Assembly (NCBI RefSeq): GCF_030518235.1
Contig: NZ_JAULSA010000002.1
Coordinates: 124,001-188,000 of the forward strand
Length of the DNA stretch: 64,000 bases
Reading direction: 5' to 3'
Source of the DNA: Saccharibacillus sp. CPCC 101409
Lineage (GTDB): Bacteria; Bacillota; Bacilli; Paenibacillales; Paenibacillaceae
Under the pieces are notes generated by a model, which worked only from the letters and a program-made list of their open reading frames with translations, had not been told where the DNA came from and searched no databases. How positions within the stretch are numbered: the stretch's first letter is position 1; every line of letters starts with the position of its first letter. Shown in pieces: positions 35,069-44,069 of the stretch. Position numbers and translations under genes: made by a program.

Positions 35069-35608
35069 ATGCTTTGGGAGCTTTTTGTTCTTTTTTTCAA
35101 AGTCGGCTGCATGGCTTTCGGCGGAGGCTACGCGGTCATGAGCCTGATCCAGCGCGAAGTCGATCATAAAGGCTGGATGGGAGCCGAGCGGTTTCAGGAG
35201 ATCGGATCGCTGGCCGGCATGGCCCCCGGATCGATCGCCACCAACAGCGCCACGCTGATCGGCTACCAGCAGGCCGGTATGCCCGGCGCCCTGATTGCCA
35301 CCACCGGCATTATCCTGCCTTCGATGCTGCTGGTCGTGCTGCTCGCCGCTTTTTTCGTCAAACTTCAGCACAGCCTCGGCGTCCGTTCGGCGTTCTACGG
35401 CCTGCGCCCGATCGTGACCGCGCTGATCGTATACGCCGCGATCCATTTCGGCTTCGGCGGCCGCGCGGAAGCCGGCGGCCTGCTCGGCTGGCAAACGCTC
35501 GGTATGCTGCTCATCTGCGCCGGCTGCCTGCTTGCGATCGTCAAATACAAATGGCACCCCTTCGCCGTGATCCTGATCTCCGCCGCCGCCGGCATCGTCA
35601 TATTCTGA
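35069..35608 (+). CDS. Chromate transporter subunit (ChrA half protein), second
   Basis: 179 aa from the ATG at 35069 (GAAGGTGG upstream); a GTG at 35060 is also in frame. CHR motif KVGCMAFGGGYAVMSLIQRE and MAPGSIATNSATLIGYQQAG, with helices covering nearly the whole chain. It is homologous to the first subunit, as is usual for split CHR pairs of opposite membrane topology. Confidence 0.9.
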   Translation: MLWELFVLFFKVGCMAFGGGYAVMSLIQREVDHKGWMGAERFQEIGSLAGMAPGSIATNSATLIGYQQAGMPGALIATTGIILPSMLLVVLLAAFFVKLQHSLGVRSAFYGLRPIVTALIVYAAIHFGFGGRAEAGGLLGWQTLGMLLICAGCLLAIVKYKWHPFAVILISAAAGIVIF

Positions 35609-35676
35609 ATTCCGCCCGGGCCGCCAATGGTGCAGCATTGCACTTCTGTTACGAACAGGAACTTCTTTCTCCACAC

Positions 35677-35720
35677 CCTTAAAAGCTCCGGTTTCTGCAA
35701 GGAACGGGATCTTTTAAGGG
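35677..35720 (+). terminator. Terminator of the chromate operon, upstream member of a duplicated pair
   Basis: CCCTTAAAAG (35677-35686) pairs with CTTTTAAGGG (35711-35720) with further inner pairing (TCCGGTT with GGAACGGG). Its inner part resembles the terminator at 35918-35954; element A3 lies between. Confidence 0.6.
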
Positions 35721-35912
35721 GTCGGAAAAGTTCTTTTCACAGCGAAGCTAATAAGCGGAGGAGAAAATTTCGTGTAGGAGACTTGGCGTTCGCCTTTGAA
35801 ACCGGGAAGATACCCCTGAAATCTAATCAAACTTCCTGGTTTCAACACGCGACCGAAACGAATTTTCTCCGCAGCCCCTAAGCTTCTACTACGAATAGGA
35901 CTTTTGTGTAAA
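35721..35912. repeat. Intergenic palindromic element, family A copy 3
   Basis: Inner 12-bp stem GAAACCGGGAAG (35798-35809) with CTTCCTGGTTTC (35832-35843), one G-T pair. Outer stem 35760-35772 with 35859-35870. Shared blocks GCGTTCGCCTTTGAAA and TTTCAACACGCGACC identify the family. Stem positions that differ from copies 1 and 2 differ on both sides. Confidence 0.85.
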
Positions 35913-35917
35913 CCCGA

Positions 35918-35954
35918 AGATCCGGTTCCCCCAAAGGAACCGGATCTTTTTTTT
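35918..35954 (+). terminator. Terminator, downstream member of a duplicated pair
   Basis: AGATCCGGTTCC (35918-35929) pairs perfectly with GGAACCGGATCT (35936-35947), followed by eight T. It separates the chromate region from the signalling cluster. Confidence 0.85.
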
Positions 35955-36096
35955 ACCTCACACAATTAAACGCTCAACAATCGCCCGAACCGTGTCGATG
36001 ATATAGATAAACCGGAATCCGGAGCGCCGACGGCAGGGAGTGAGCCGCGGGATGCGCCGGTCGGGATTTACGATTCTGCGGCGAAGGAGAAGCGCC

Positions 36097-37227
36097 ATGA
36101 GCATATTAATCGTCGATGATTCCATGCTGAACCTGGCTTACCTCCGGCATGTGCTGACCGAAGCCGGCTACGAAGATATCCAGACGGCTTACTCGGCGGA
36201 AGCCGCGCTGGAGCGCCTGGGTATGGACGGCGGAAAAGTTCCGCGCAAAGCCGCTCCGTTCGACCTGATTCTGCTGGATATCGTCATGCCGGACATGGAC
36301 GGAATCGAAGCCTGCCGGCTGATCAAGAACTGTCCGCCTTACAGCGACCTGCCGATTATTTTCCTCACGGGGGACCGCAGGCATTTCAAAGAAGCGTTCG
36401 GGGCGGGCGGTATGGATTTTATCGAAAAAGGAGCGCCCGAATACGAACTGCTGGCCCGCGTGCAGTCGGCGATTCGGCTCAAGCAGGAGACCGATATTCG
36501 CAAAAGCCGGGAAACCGGCCTCATCAAAGAGCTTCATCTGGCGAAACGCGTGCAGAAAAGCGTGCTGCCGCCGCCGTTCGTCGAACCGGATATCCAGATT
36601 CACAGCCAGTATATTCAATCCGACGAAGTATCGGGCGACATGTTCTACTGGACGCGGATCGACGAGAACCGCTGCGGCGTGATCCTGATCGACGTGGCCG
36701 GGCACGGCCTGTCTTCGGCGCTGATCAGCATGTCGGTCCGTTCGCTGCTTGCCGGCATGGTCAAGCGCCTGGCCGAGCCGGTCGAAGTATGCCGAGAGCT
36801 CAACAAGCAAATTCTCAGCTTGTTCGGCGGCAAGCGAGGAGCGGTTTACCTGACCGCAATTTATCTGCTGATCGATATTCCGGCCGGAGAAATCCGTTAT
36901 TTCAATGCCGGCCATCCGCCGGGACTGCTGTTTTGCGAAGACCGGCCGGCGCAGTATCTGGAAGGAACCGGCGTTCCGCTCGGGCTGCGCAAGACGCTCA
37001 AGGGTGAAAGCGGCGTTTGCCGTTTCGACGGCGCGTCCAAGATCCTGCTTTATACCGACGGGCTGGTGGAGACGCCGAGAGCGTCGATCCGCGACGGAAT
37101 CCGCGAGCTGGAAACTTATTCTTCCCGCATCCGCTATCTGCCGAACGAACGCTTTACCGAGAAGTTGGCCGAACGCGGGCGCGGCAAGGAAGACGACGTT
37201 TGCATCGTATCGATCCAGCTGGGATAA
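36097..37227 (+). CDS. Response regulator fused to PP2C/SpoIIE-type phosphatase
   Basis: 376 aa from the ATG at 36097 (GAAGGAG upstream). Residues 1-122 are a receiver domain with phospho-acceptor D61 in LILLDIVMPDMDG and K111. A short coiled region leads to a SpoIIE/RsbU phosphatase at about 150-376, with metal Asp D181 in VSGDMFYW and D199 in LIDVAGHG, then NAGHPPG, LYTDGLVET and KEDDVCIV. Such proteins dephosphorylate STAS anti-sigma-factor antagonists; the STAS gene two places downstream is the obvious partner. The sensor kinase is not adjacent. Confidence 0.93.
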   Translation: MSILIVDDSMLNLAYLRHVLTEAGYEDIQTAYSAEAALERLGMDGGKVPRKAAPFDLILLDIVMPDMDGIEACRLIKNCPPYSDLPIIFLTGDRRHFKEAFGAGGMDFIEKGAPEYELLARVQSAIRLKQETDIRKSRETGLIKELHLAKRVQKSVLPPPFVEPDIQIHSQYIQSDEVSGDMFYWTRIDENRCGVILIDVAGHGLSSALISMSVRSLLAGMVKRLAEPVEVCRELNKQILSLFGGKRGAVYLTAIYLLIDIPAGEIRYFNAGHPPGLLFCEDRPAQYLEGTGVPLGLRKTLKGESGVCRFDGASKILLYTDGLVETPRASIRDGIRELETYSSRIRYLPNERFTEKLAERGRGKEDDVCIVSIQLG

Positions 37228-37292
37228 CAAAGCCCCGGCCGTTATTTTTTAAAGTTAAATTGCATCGTTGCGGGAAAGGAGAATGAGTCCCG

Positions 37293-39494
37293 ATGGAAAG
37301 ATCCATTATTACAAGAGCGAAAAGCGCCGAAATGGCGGTGGAAGAAGCGCTGAAACTGCTGGCCGTTTCCCGGGAAACGGTACAGATCGAAATCCTGGAG
37401 CCGGGAGGCCGGGGGATGCTCGGGCTGGGAGGGAAGTTGGCCGTCGTCAAGGTCGTTGTGCTGCCGCCGGCTTCGGCCGCGGCGCAAACACCGTCTCCCT
37501 CTTCGACTGGCGCCGCTTCCGAGGCCGCGGAAGCGCCGCGCTCGGGAGAACCGCCGGCCGATCCGGGTGCGCCGCCCGCCGCCTCGCCTGGTTTCTTGGA
37601 GCAGGCTGCGCGTCCTGCGGAGACTGCCGGGTTGGGAAGAGACGGCTCGGCGGAGCGGCGCGAGTCCGCTTCCCCGGCAGCGTCCGCGCCGGTCTCGGTT
37701 GCGACCGAGCTTGCCTCCGCGTCCGGAACGCCGGAGACTGCGGCGCAGGAAGCTTCGATCGGCATCGTCGGCGGGCGGTTCGTGATCGAAGCGACGGGAG
37801 GCAGCCATCCGCTGCTCACGCCTCCGGCCGGCGTTCTGATGTACAAGAACGGAACGCCGATCGAAGACAAAGTATCGGTCGCTCCGGAGGACCGGATTAC
37901 GCTGGAAACCCGGCCGGAGCCCGAGGAACCGGTATGGACGCTCGAACTCGACGACAAAGCGATGCAGGCGAAGCTACAGTTTCGTCCCGCTTTTGCCCGC
38001 ACCTTTACTTTGCTCGACAGCGAACCGCGTCCGCATCTCGTCGTACCGGTGGAAGAAACCCGGACGCCGCTGCCGCTTCCGGCCGAAGCGGTCCGCGAGC
38101 GGCTGCTTGAACTCGGCGTAGTCTACGGCGTTCGCGGCGACCGCATCGCCGCGGCCTGCGCTTCCGAAACGCCCGGCATGTTCGTGGTGGCGGAAGGAAC
38201 TCCCGCCGTCGAAGGCGCGGACGGCAAATTCGAGCTGACGTTCGAGACCGAAACCAAGCGTCTCGGTCCGCAGAGCCGCGAAGACGGCACGATCGATTAC
38301 CGCGAGATCATCGAGTTTCCGAACGTAACCGAAGGGCAGGTGCTGGTCCGCACGCTGCCGCCGCGTCCGGGCCGGCCTGGACGCGATCTGCTCGACCGGC
38401 CGGTGGAGCCGAGAGCGGTTAACGCCGTACAGCTGATGGCCGGCAAAGGCGTATCGGTAACGGAAGACGGCAGACGCGCCGTCGCGCTGGTATCCGGCAT
38501 GCCGCAGCTCAAGAAGCAGGGCATCCGCATCCATCTGTCGATCCTGCCCAAGCTGGTCCAGCGCGGGGACGTCGACTTGAAGTCGGGCAATATCCGTTTT
38601 CGCGGCGACGTGGAAGTATCGGGCGGCATCCAGAACGGCATGGAGGTCGAAGCGTTCGGCAGCCTGACCGTCAAAGGCACGATCGGATCGGCGGCCGTCG
38701 ACGCTTCCTACTCGCTGACCGCGGGCAATCTGATCGGCGCCAAAGTCAATGTGGGCAAAGGCAATGCGTTTCTTCAAGAAATCGAGCCCCTGCTGCTGGA
38801 GATCGCTTCGCAAACGCAGCTGCTGCAATCGGCGATCGGCCAACTGGGCCAGACCGCGGCGTTCAAGCTGAACGACCTGCAGCAGGCGGGGCTGGGCGCT
38901 CTGCTCAGCGTGCTGCTGCGGGGCAAGTTCAAGTCGCTGAACCAGACGCTGACCCAATTTATGCAGCAGATGGACAAGAACGAAACCCAGCTTGAAGACG
39001 AGTGGAAAGCTTATGTGGCGGAGTTGAAGCACGGTTTCTTCGACGCCAGAAGCGGCGGCTTCCGCGGACCGTCCGAGCTGGACGCGTTCCGCCGCCGCAC
39101 GCTGGATCTGTACGGCTCTATCTGCGGACCGCAGGATCGCCCGATCTTTATCGATCTTCAGTATGCCCACAACAGCCATATCTACTGCGGCGGCGGCGTG
39201 CGCTCCGCCCGGGGCGCTTACAACACGATGCTGTTCTGCCAGGGGATTCTCGAATCCGGCGGCACGCTGCGCGGCGGCGTCTACTTCGCCGGCCGCGGAA
39301 TGAGCATCCGCGAAGTGGGGGCTCCCGGCGGCGTCGCGACCAAGCTGCAGGTGCCGGATACGGCTTTCGTCAAAGCGGTCCGGGTGCTGGAAGGAACCGT
39401 CGTCCAGGTGGGCAGCCGTTCGTTCCAGTTTGTCGAAGAAGCGCAGAACGTGAACGCGAGATTGAGTCCGTCCGGCGAACTGCTGCTGTTCTGA
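37293..39494 (+). CDS. FapA (DUF342) family protein with N-terminal Jag-N domain
   Basis: 733 aa. Residues 1-55 resemble the Jag-N/KhpB N-terminal domain (ITRAKSAEMAVEEALKLLAV, PGGRGMLGLGGKLAVVKV). An Ala/Pro-rich linker covers about 57-150. The rest is the FapA beta-helix protein: GTIDYREIIEFPNVTEGQVL, RPGRPGRDLLDRPVEP, then KSGNIRFRGDVEVSGGIQNG repeats and a coiled-coil insert near residues 490-590. FapA proteins are linked to flagellar placement and to polymer-forming shells; the role here is unknown. GAAAGGAGAA precedes the ATG. Its place inside a partner-switching cluster is notable. Confidence 0.85.
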   Translation: MERSIITRAKSAEMAVEEALKLLAVSRETVQIEILEPGGRGMLGLGGKLAVVKVVVLPPASAAAQTPSPSSTGAASEAAEAPRSGEPPADPGAPPAASPGFLEQAARPAETAGLGRDGSAERRESASPAASAPVSVATELASASGTPETAAQEASIGIVGGRFVIEATGGSHPLLTPPAGVLMYKNGTPIEDKVSVAPEDRITLETRPEPEEPVWTLELDDKAMQAKLQFRPAFARTFTLLDSEPRPHLVVPVEETRTPLPLPAEAVRERLLELGVVYGVRGDRIAAACASETPGMFVVAEGTPAVEGADGKFELTFETETKRLGPQSREDGTIDYREIIEFPNVTEGQVLVRTLPPRPGRPGRDLLDRPVEPRAVNAVQLMAGKGVSVTEDGRRAVALVSGMPQLKKQGIRIHLSILPKLVQRGDVDLKSGNIRFRGDVEVSGGIQNGMEVEAFGSLTVKGTIGSAAVDASYSLTAGNLIGAKVNVGKGNAFLQEIEPLLLEIASQTQLLQSAIGQLGQTAAFKLNDLQQAGLGALLSVLLRGKFKSLNQTLTQFMQQMDKNETQLEDEWKAYVAELKHGFFDARSGGFRGPSELDAFRRRTLDLYGSICGPQDRPIFIDLQYAHNSHIYCGGGVRSARGAYNTMLFCQGILESGGTLRGGVYFAGRGMSIREVGAPGGVATKLQVPDTAFVKAVRVLEGTVVQVGSRSFQFVEEAQNVNARLSPSGELLLF

Positions 39495-39573
39495 ACGGCC
39501 GGCGGAAGCACGGCCCGCTGCATCACCGATCTTAAATCAAACTTTATCAAATTGCTGGGAGGTCCCGGATTAT

Positions 39574-39885
39574 ATGTTCGCTTACAAAATTCAGGAAAAC
39601 GGGCAGGAAGCGATTGTCATGTTCGAGGGCGATATCGACATCGATAGCAGCGAAGTGGTCGAAGAAGACATTTTGCCGGCCGTGTCGGCGTATTCGAGCA
39701 TTCGGCTGAACTTTGGAGAAGTGTATTTCGTCGATTCTTCGGGGATCGGCCTGATTATCCGCATGGTCGACGAACTGCGCGAAGCCGAACGAAACGTTCG
39801 CATCGAAGCGGTCCGGCCGGAAGTGATGGAAGTGTTCGAACTGCTGCAAATCCACGAGATTCTCGGGGAGGAAGTGTTCGGCTGA
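39574..39885 (+). CDS. STAS domain anti-sigma factor antagonist
   Basis: 103 aa single STAS domain. The phosphorylation motif is VDSSGIGLIIRM, with Ser55/Ser56 as candidates. Proteins of the SpoIIAA/RsbV type are phosphorylated by an RsbW/RsbT-like kinase and reactivated by a PP2C phosphatase; both partners are encoded on either side. GGGAGG lies upstream of the ATG. No sigma factor gene is present, so the final target may be something else. Confidence 0.93.
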   Translation: MFAYKIQENGQEAIVMFEGDIDIDSSEVVEEDILPAVSAYSSIRLNFGEVYFVDSSGIGLIIRMVDELREAERNVRIEAVRPEVMEVFELLQIHEILGEEVFG

Positions 39886-39949
39886 TCCGCCTGCAGATCG
39901 GACAAGCGCCGGACGGCAGGTATTCTATTCGAGTGAGAGGTAAGCGGAG

Positions 39950-42103
39950 ATGAATGCAAAAATCGGGTATTACCCGGCCTGGACGCTGGCCGGCTGTCTA
40001 TACGGGGCGCTCCTGGCCATGGGATCGGGTCAGGTGAACTGGACCCAGGTGCTGCCGATCCTGGCGGTTACGCTGCTGCTCGATCTGTTCCCGATCCGGC
40101 TGATCAGCGGTGACGAATTCGGAGCGAGCCTGATCGGCTATCTGTCCCTGCTGATCGGTTTCGGTCCTTACACGGCGGCGGTGTGCATCTTGATCAGCTG
40201 CCTGGTCAACGAACTGCGGCAGTCCAGGCTTCGGCTGCCTTTGTTCGATCCGGCGCGCTGGATGCTTCGGACGTGCATCTATACCGTGTGCATGCTGGCC
40301 GCGGCTCTGGTTGTGCGGCTGCCTTTGTTCGATCACGCTTCGATCTACGTCCAGGCGGCGGCTGTCGCCCTCGCGTACAAATGCGTCAAGATTCCTTTGA
40401 CCGCTGTCGTGCGCCGGGCCGCGTACGGCACGCCGATTATCGCGGGAATCCGCAACCGTCTGCGCGAAGCGCCGGTGCCGATCCTGCTGTGTATTGTGGT
40501 AATTCCGCATTTCCTGGAGAACCTGGCGCGCAACGGAACGTTCTACGAGCTGGCTTACACGGGACTGCTGCTGTTCTTTATCTTGTACTTCTCCAGGGTG
40601 TACCTGCGCGAAGTGACGGGCTGGCGCCGGACGTTCGAGCGTTTCGCGCTGCTGTTCGAAGAACGGCTCTCGCCGGATATGGAAGGACACGGCCGGCGCA
40701 CCGGCGTGATCGCCGATCATGTGCTCGACAGCATCGCTTATCCGCGCGAGAAGAAGCGCGACTTTATCCAGGTCGCGATTCAGCACGATATCGGCAAATC
40801 GGCGCTGCCCGCTTATCTGTTCAACAAGCGCGGCGCGCTGTCCCTGTCGGAGGAGCGGGAATATCAGTCCCACAGCGAGAAGGGCGCCGATATTATCCGC
40901 ACGATCATGCAAAGCGACGAGATGGCGAAGTGGGTCCGGCACCATCACGAACGCTATGACGGCAAAGGCTTTCCGGACGGGCTGAAAGGCGAGGAGATTC
41001 CGTACGAATCGCGGATTCTCGCCCTGTGCAGCCGACTGGAGCATCTGCTGCGGCAGGAAACCGACGACGAGAAAGTCGCGGCCCGGTTGAACAAACTGGC
41101 GGGCAAAGAACTCGATCCGGCCCTCGCCGGCGCAATCGACCGTTCTTTCCTGCTCTGGCTGCGCGATATGCTCGCCGCGGAACCGGCTTCGGCCGATTCG
41201 GCCCCAAAACCGGCGCAGGAAAGCGCCGCGGAGGTTGCGGAAGAAGAAAGCGGTTCGTTCGTCGGCACGAGCGCGATGCTCAAGCTGTCTTCGGACGGGC
41301 TGCTGTACGGACTGGAACAGCCGGCGCTCGAAGAATCGCTTGTGCCGCTGGCCCGCAGAGCCGAATCGCAGCAGGTTTCTTTTTACGAAATCCTGCGCAG
41401 CGAAGGCAAGACGTACGAAGCGCATTTCTACCCGGAGCACGGGGAAGTGCGGATCGTGCTGACGGATATTACGCCGGCTATCGCTTATCGGGAAAAGCTG
41501 AACGAAGACACGCTGCGCTCGTACCGCGAAGTGATCGGCGCGCTGTCGGAAGGACGCGTCACGCTGTGTCTGACGGCCGGCGAAGTGTCCGAGCGGCTGG
41601 GCGGCAGACTGGATCTGCTGAAGGTCGAAGGCCGGCCGGATGTCGGTCCCGCGCGGGATATGGCCGCGCGCTTTATGCCCGCCGACGATCCGAAGCGCTC
41701 GATGAAAGTGAAGCTTGCGGTATCGGAAGCGGCGACGAACCTGCTCAAGCATGCGACCGGCGGCGAAGTGACCGTTCTGCGTTCCGGCGATTCCCTCCAG
41801 GTGCTGATTCGCGACCAGGGTTCGGGCATCCCGCTGCACGAGCTGCCCAAAACTTTTCTGGTCGGCTACAGCAGCAAGCGCTCGCTGGGAAGAGGCTTTG
41901 CGGTGATGTATGCGTCGGCGGAGCGCGTGTTCCTGTACACCGACCGCGGCGGCACGCTGCTGCTGATGGAATTCGACGACGTTTTCCCGGCGGCCGAGCC
42001 GGCCCGGGAAAGCGAGCTTTCCGCTTCGCTGCCGGCTTTCGGACCGGGCGAACGCCGGACGCTTTCGGGCGAGAACGCCACGGCTCTGCGCCGGGCGGAG
42101 TAG
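39950..42103 (+). CDS. Membrane HD-GYP protein with PAS-like region and RsbT/RsbW-like ATPase domain
   Basis: 717 aa. Residues 10-220 hold about seven membrane helices. An HD-GYP domain follows at about 230-370: H247, HD 279-280 in QHDIGKSALP, HHERYDGKGFP at 331-341 (GFP instead of GYP). Residues 435-515 look PAS-like, then an amphipathic helix, then an HATPase_c domain at about 580-680 with N box SEAATNLLKHA, G1 DQGSGIP (622-628) and G2 GRGFAV (647-652), the RsbT/RsbW pattern. So one chain seems to combine c-di-GMP hydrolysis and a Ser/Thr kinase-type ATPase. It ends the cluster. Activities are inferred from motifs. Confidence 0.85.
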   Translation: MNAKIGYYPAWTLAGCLYGALLAMGSGQVNWTQVLPILAVTLLLDLFPIRLISGDEFGASLIGYLSLLIGFGPYTAAVCILISCLVNELRQSRLRLPLFDPARWMLRTCIYTVCMLAAALVVRLPLFDHASIYVQAAAVALAYKCVKIPLTAVVRRAAYGTPIIAGIRNRLREAPVPILLCIVVIPHFLENLARNGTFYELAYTGLLLFFILYFSRVYLREVTGWRRTFERFALLFEERLSPDMEGHGRRTGVIADHVLDSIAYPREKKRDFIQVAIQHDIGKSALPAYLFNKRGALSLSEEREYQSHSEKGADIIRTIMQSDEMAKWVRHHHERYDGKGFPDGLKGEEIPYESRILALCSRLEHLLRQETDDEKVAARLNKLAGKELDPALAGAIDRSFLLWLRDMLAAEPASADSAPKPAQESAAEVAEEESGSFVGTSAMLKLSSDGLLYGLEQPALEESLVPLARRAESQQVSFYEILRSEGKTYEAHFYPEHGEVRIVLTDITPAIAYREKLNEDTLRSYREVIGALSEGRVTLCLTAGEVSERLGGRLDLLKVEGRPDVGPARDMAARFMPADDPKRSMKVKLAVSEAATNLLKHATGGEVTVLRSGDSLQVLIRDQGSGIPLHELPKTFLVGYSSKRSLGRGFAVMYASAERVFLYTDRGGTLLLMEFDDVFPAAEPARESELSASLPAFGPGERRTLSGENATALRRAE

Positions 42104-42150
42104 GGGATAGGCAAAGCTTGATTTCAAAGCTGGAAAATACGCAAATTCAG

Positions 42151-42183
42151 AGACGGTCTCTTATTCAAGAGCCGTCTTTTTTT
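42151..42183 (+). terminator. Terminator of the signalling cluster
   Basis: GACGG (42152-42156) with CCGTC (42172-42176) plus CTC/GAG, followed by seven T. It lies 48 bp after the HD-GYP gene. Confidence 0.8.
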
Positions 42184-42275
42184 CGCGCTTTTTTTGATAA
42201 TCGGGCCTACTGTTTGTACAAATGCGTTCTTTTCTTGCATTTTTTCTTTAATTTTAAAAAAGTAAACGTCGGATC

Positions 42276-42305
42276 TTGTAGTTTCCTATAGGCGTATTCT
42301 ATGAT
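42276..42305 (+). promoter_or_regulatory. Putative promoter of the amino acid transporter operon
   Basis: TTGTAG (42276-42281), 18 bp, TATGAT (42300-42305), 74 bp before the ATPase gene in an AT-rich stretch. Confidence 0.5.
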
Positions 42306-42378
42306 TAAATGAAATGTAAGAAAAACTGACTCAAATATAGGATTTTAAATAAAAAGAAGAGTCGGAAAGGAGAGAAAC

Positions 42379-43107
42379 ATGATTGAATTTCATGAAGTGG
42401 ATAAGTTTTATGGAGATTTTCAAGTTTTGAGTAATATAAGCTTACATGTAAAGGCCGGAGAAGTCGTAGTGGTGCTTGGACCTTCGGGATCGGGCAAAAG
42501 CACGATGCTGCGCTGCATCAATCGGCTGGAAGAAACGAACAGCGGAACGCTGACGGTTAACGGCATAAGGGTCGATGAACGGAAAACGGATCTCAACAAA
42601 CTGCGCCGCAATATCGGAATGGTCTTTCAGCATTTCAATCTGTATCCGCACAAAAAAGTGATCGACAACATTACGCTCGCGCCGATCAAGGCGCTCGGCG
42701 TCTCCAAATCGGAAGCGGAGAAGACCGCCATGCATTATCTGGAGAAAGTCGGAATCGCCGATAAAGCGCAGTCTTTCCCGTCGCAGCTTTCCGGCGGCCA
42801 GCAGCAGCGGGTGGCGATTGCAAGAGGACTTGCGATGAAGCCGCAGATCATGCTGTTCGACGAACCGACGTCGGCGCTCGATCCCGAGATGGTCGGCGAA
42901 GTGCTCGATGTGATGAAGGCGCTGGCGCGCGAAGGCATGACGATGGTCGTGGTCACGCACGAGATGGGCTTCGCCCGCGAGGTGGCGGATCGCGTCGTGT
43001 TTATGGACCGGGGCCGGATCGTGGAAGAAGCGCCGCCGGAACAGTTTTTCTCCGCGCCGCAGGAAGAACGGGCCCGATTGTTTCTGAGCCGTTTGCTTAA
43101 TCACTGA
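42379..43107 (+). CDS. Polar amino acid ABC transporter ATPase (GlnQ type)
   Basis: 242 aa. Walker [10 protein letters not shown] near residue 35, signature LSGGQQQR near 135, Walker [14 protein letters not shown] near 155, and [14 protein letters not shown], the mark of the polar amino acid uptake (PAAT) family. GAAAGGAGAG precedes the ATG. It is first in a four-gene importer, in the order ATPase, binding protein, permease, permease, as in glnQHMP. Confidence 0.94.
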   Translation: MIEFHEVDKFYGDFQVLSNISLHVKAGEVVVVLGPSGSGKSTMLRCINRLEETNSGTLTVNGIRVDERKTDLNKLRRNIGMVFQHFNLYPHKKVIDNITLAPIKALGVSKSEAEKTAMHYLEKVGIADKAQSFPSQLSGGQQQRVAIARGLAMKPQIMLFDEPTSALDPEMVGEVLDVMKALAREGMTMVVVTHEMGFAREVADRVVFMDRGRIVEEAPPEQFFSAPQEERARLFLSRLLNH

Positions 43108-43151
43108 CCGTTGTCGCTTTCAACAATTTATGGAGAAAAGGGGTATATTCC

Positions 43152-43997
43152 ATGACCAAACGCACAAAAAAGATGTCCGCCGTTCTGCTGGCCGGTTTGT
43201 TCTCGCTGTCCGCCCTGCTGGGCGCATGCAGCACGACCGGAGGCACAAACGCATCGGGCGAAGCCGCGGGTTCCGCCGGTTCGCAGCTCGACGCGATCAA
43301 GGAACGCGGTAAACTGGTCGTCGGCGTCAAATACGATACCAAGCTGTTCGGCCTGAAAGATCCGGCAAGCGGCGAGGTTCAGGGCTTCGATGTGGATATG
43401 GCGCACGCGCTGGCCAAAAGTATACTCGGCGACGAAAGCAAAGTGGAATTGAAAGAAGTTACGTCCAAAACGCGCATCCCGATGCTCAATAACGGCGATA
43501 TCGACATGGTTGTCGCGACGATGACGATTACGGACGAGCGTAAGAAGGAAGTGGATTTTTCCGATGTGTATTTTCAAGCCGGCCAATCGCTGCTCGTCAA
43601 AAAAGGCAGCCCGATCGCCGGGATCGACGACGTAACGGCGGATACGACGGTTATGGCGTCCAAAGGCGCGACGTCGATCGCCAATATCGAAGCCAAAGTG
43701 CCGGGCGTCAAAGTGCTCCAGTTCGATAATTACCAGGATGCGTTCAACGCGCTCAAAGCGGGGCAGGGCGACGCGCTGACGACCGACGACGCGATCCTGT
43801 ACGGCATGGCCGCGCAGGACCCGAACTACGAAGTGGTCGGCGAGCCGTTCTCCGACGAGCCTTACGGAATCGCGGTGAAGAAAGGCGAGACGACGCTGGT
43901 CGAAGCGGTCAATAAAGGACTCGCCGATATGAAGTCCGACGGTTCCTACAACGAAATGTACAAAAAATGGATCGGCAAAGAACCGGCGGCCGAATAA
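43152..43997 (+). CDS. Amino acid-binding lipoprotein (GlnH/PEB1-like)
   Basis: 281 aa. Signal peptide with lipobox LLGAC near residue 26. The mature domain starts IKERGKLVVGVKYDTKLFGL and contains GFDVDMAHALAK and NGDIDMVVATMTITDERKKE, typical of glutamine/glutamate/aspartate binding proteins. The exact ligand cannot be told from sequence, but the adjacent GlnK/GlnL-like two-component system makes glutamine or glutamate plausible. Confidence 0.92.
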   Translation: MTKRTKKMSAVLLAGLFSLSALLGACSTTGGTNASGEAAGSAGSQLDAIKERGKLVVGVKYDTKLFGLKDPASGEVQGFDVDMAHALAKSILGDESKVELKEVTSKTRIPMLNNGDIDMVVATMTITDERKKEVDFSDVYFQAGQSLLVKKGSPIAGIDDVTADTTVMASKGATSIANIEAKVPGVKVLQFDNYQDAFNALKAGQGDALTTDDAILYGMAAQDPNYEVVGEPFSDEPYGIAVKKGETTLVEAVNKGLADMKSDGSYNEMYKKWIGKEPAAE

Positions 43998-44069
43998 AGC
44001 GCAGCCGACGCCGGAATCGAAGCCGCGGGCACTGAACGGTCCGGATAAGCTCAAGGAGGTGCAAAGGGC

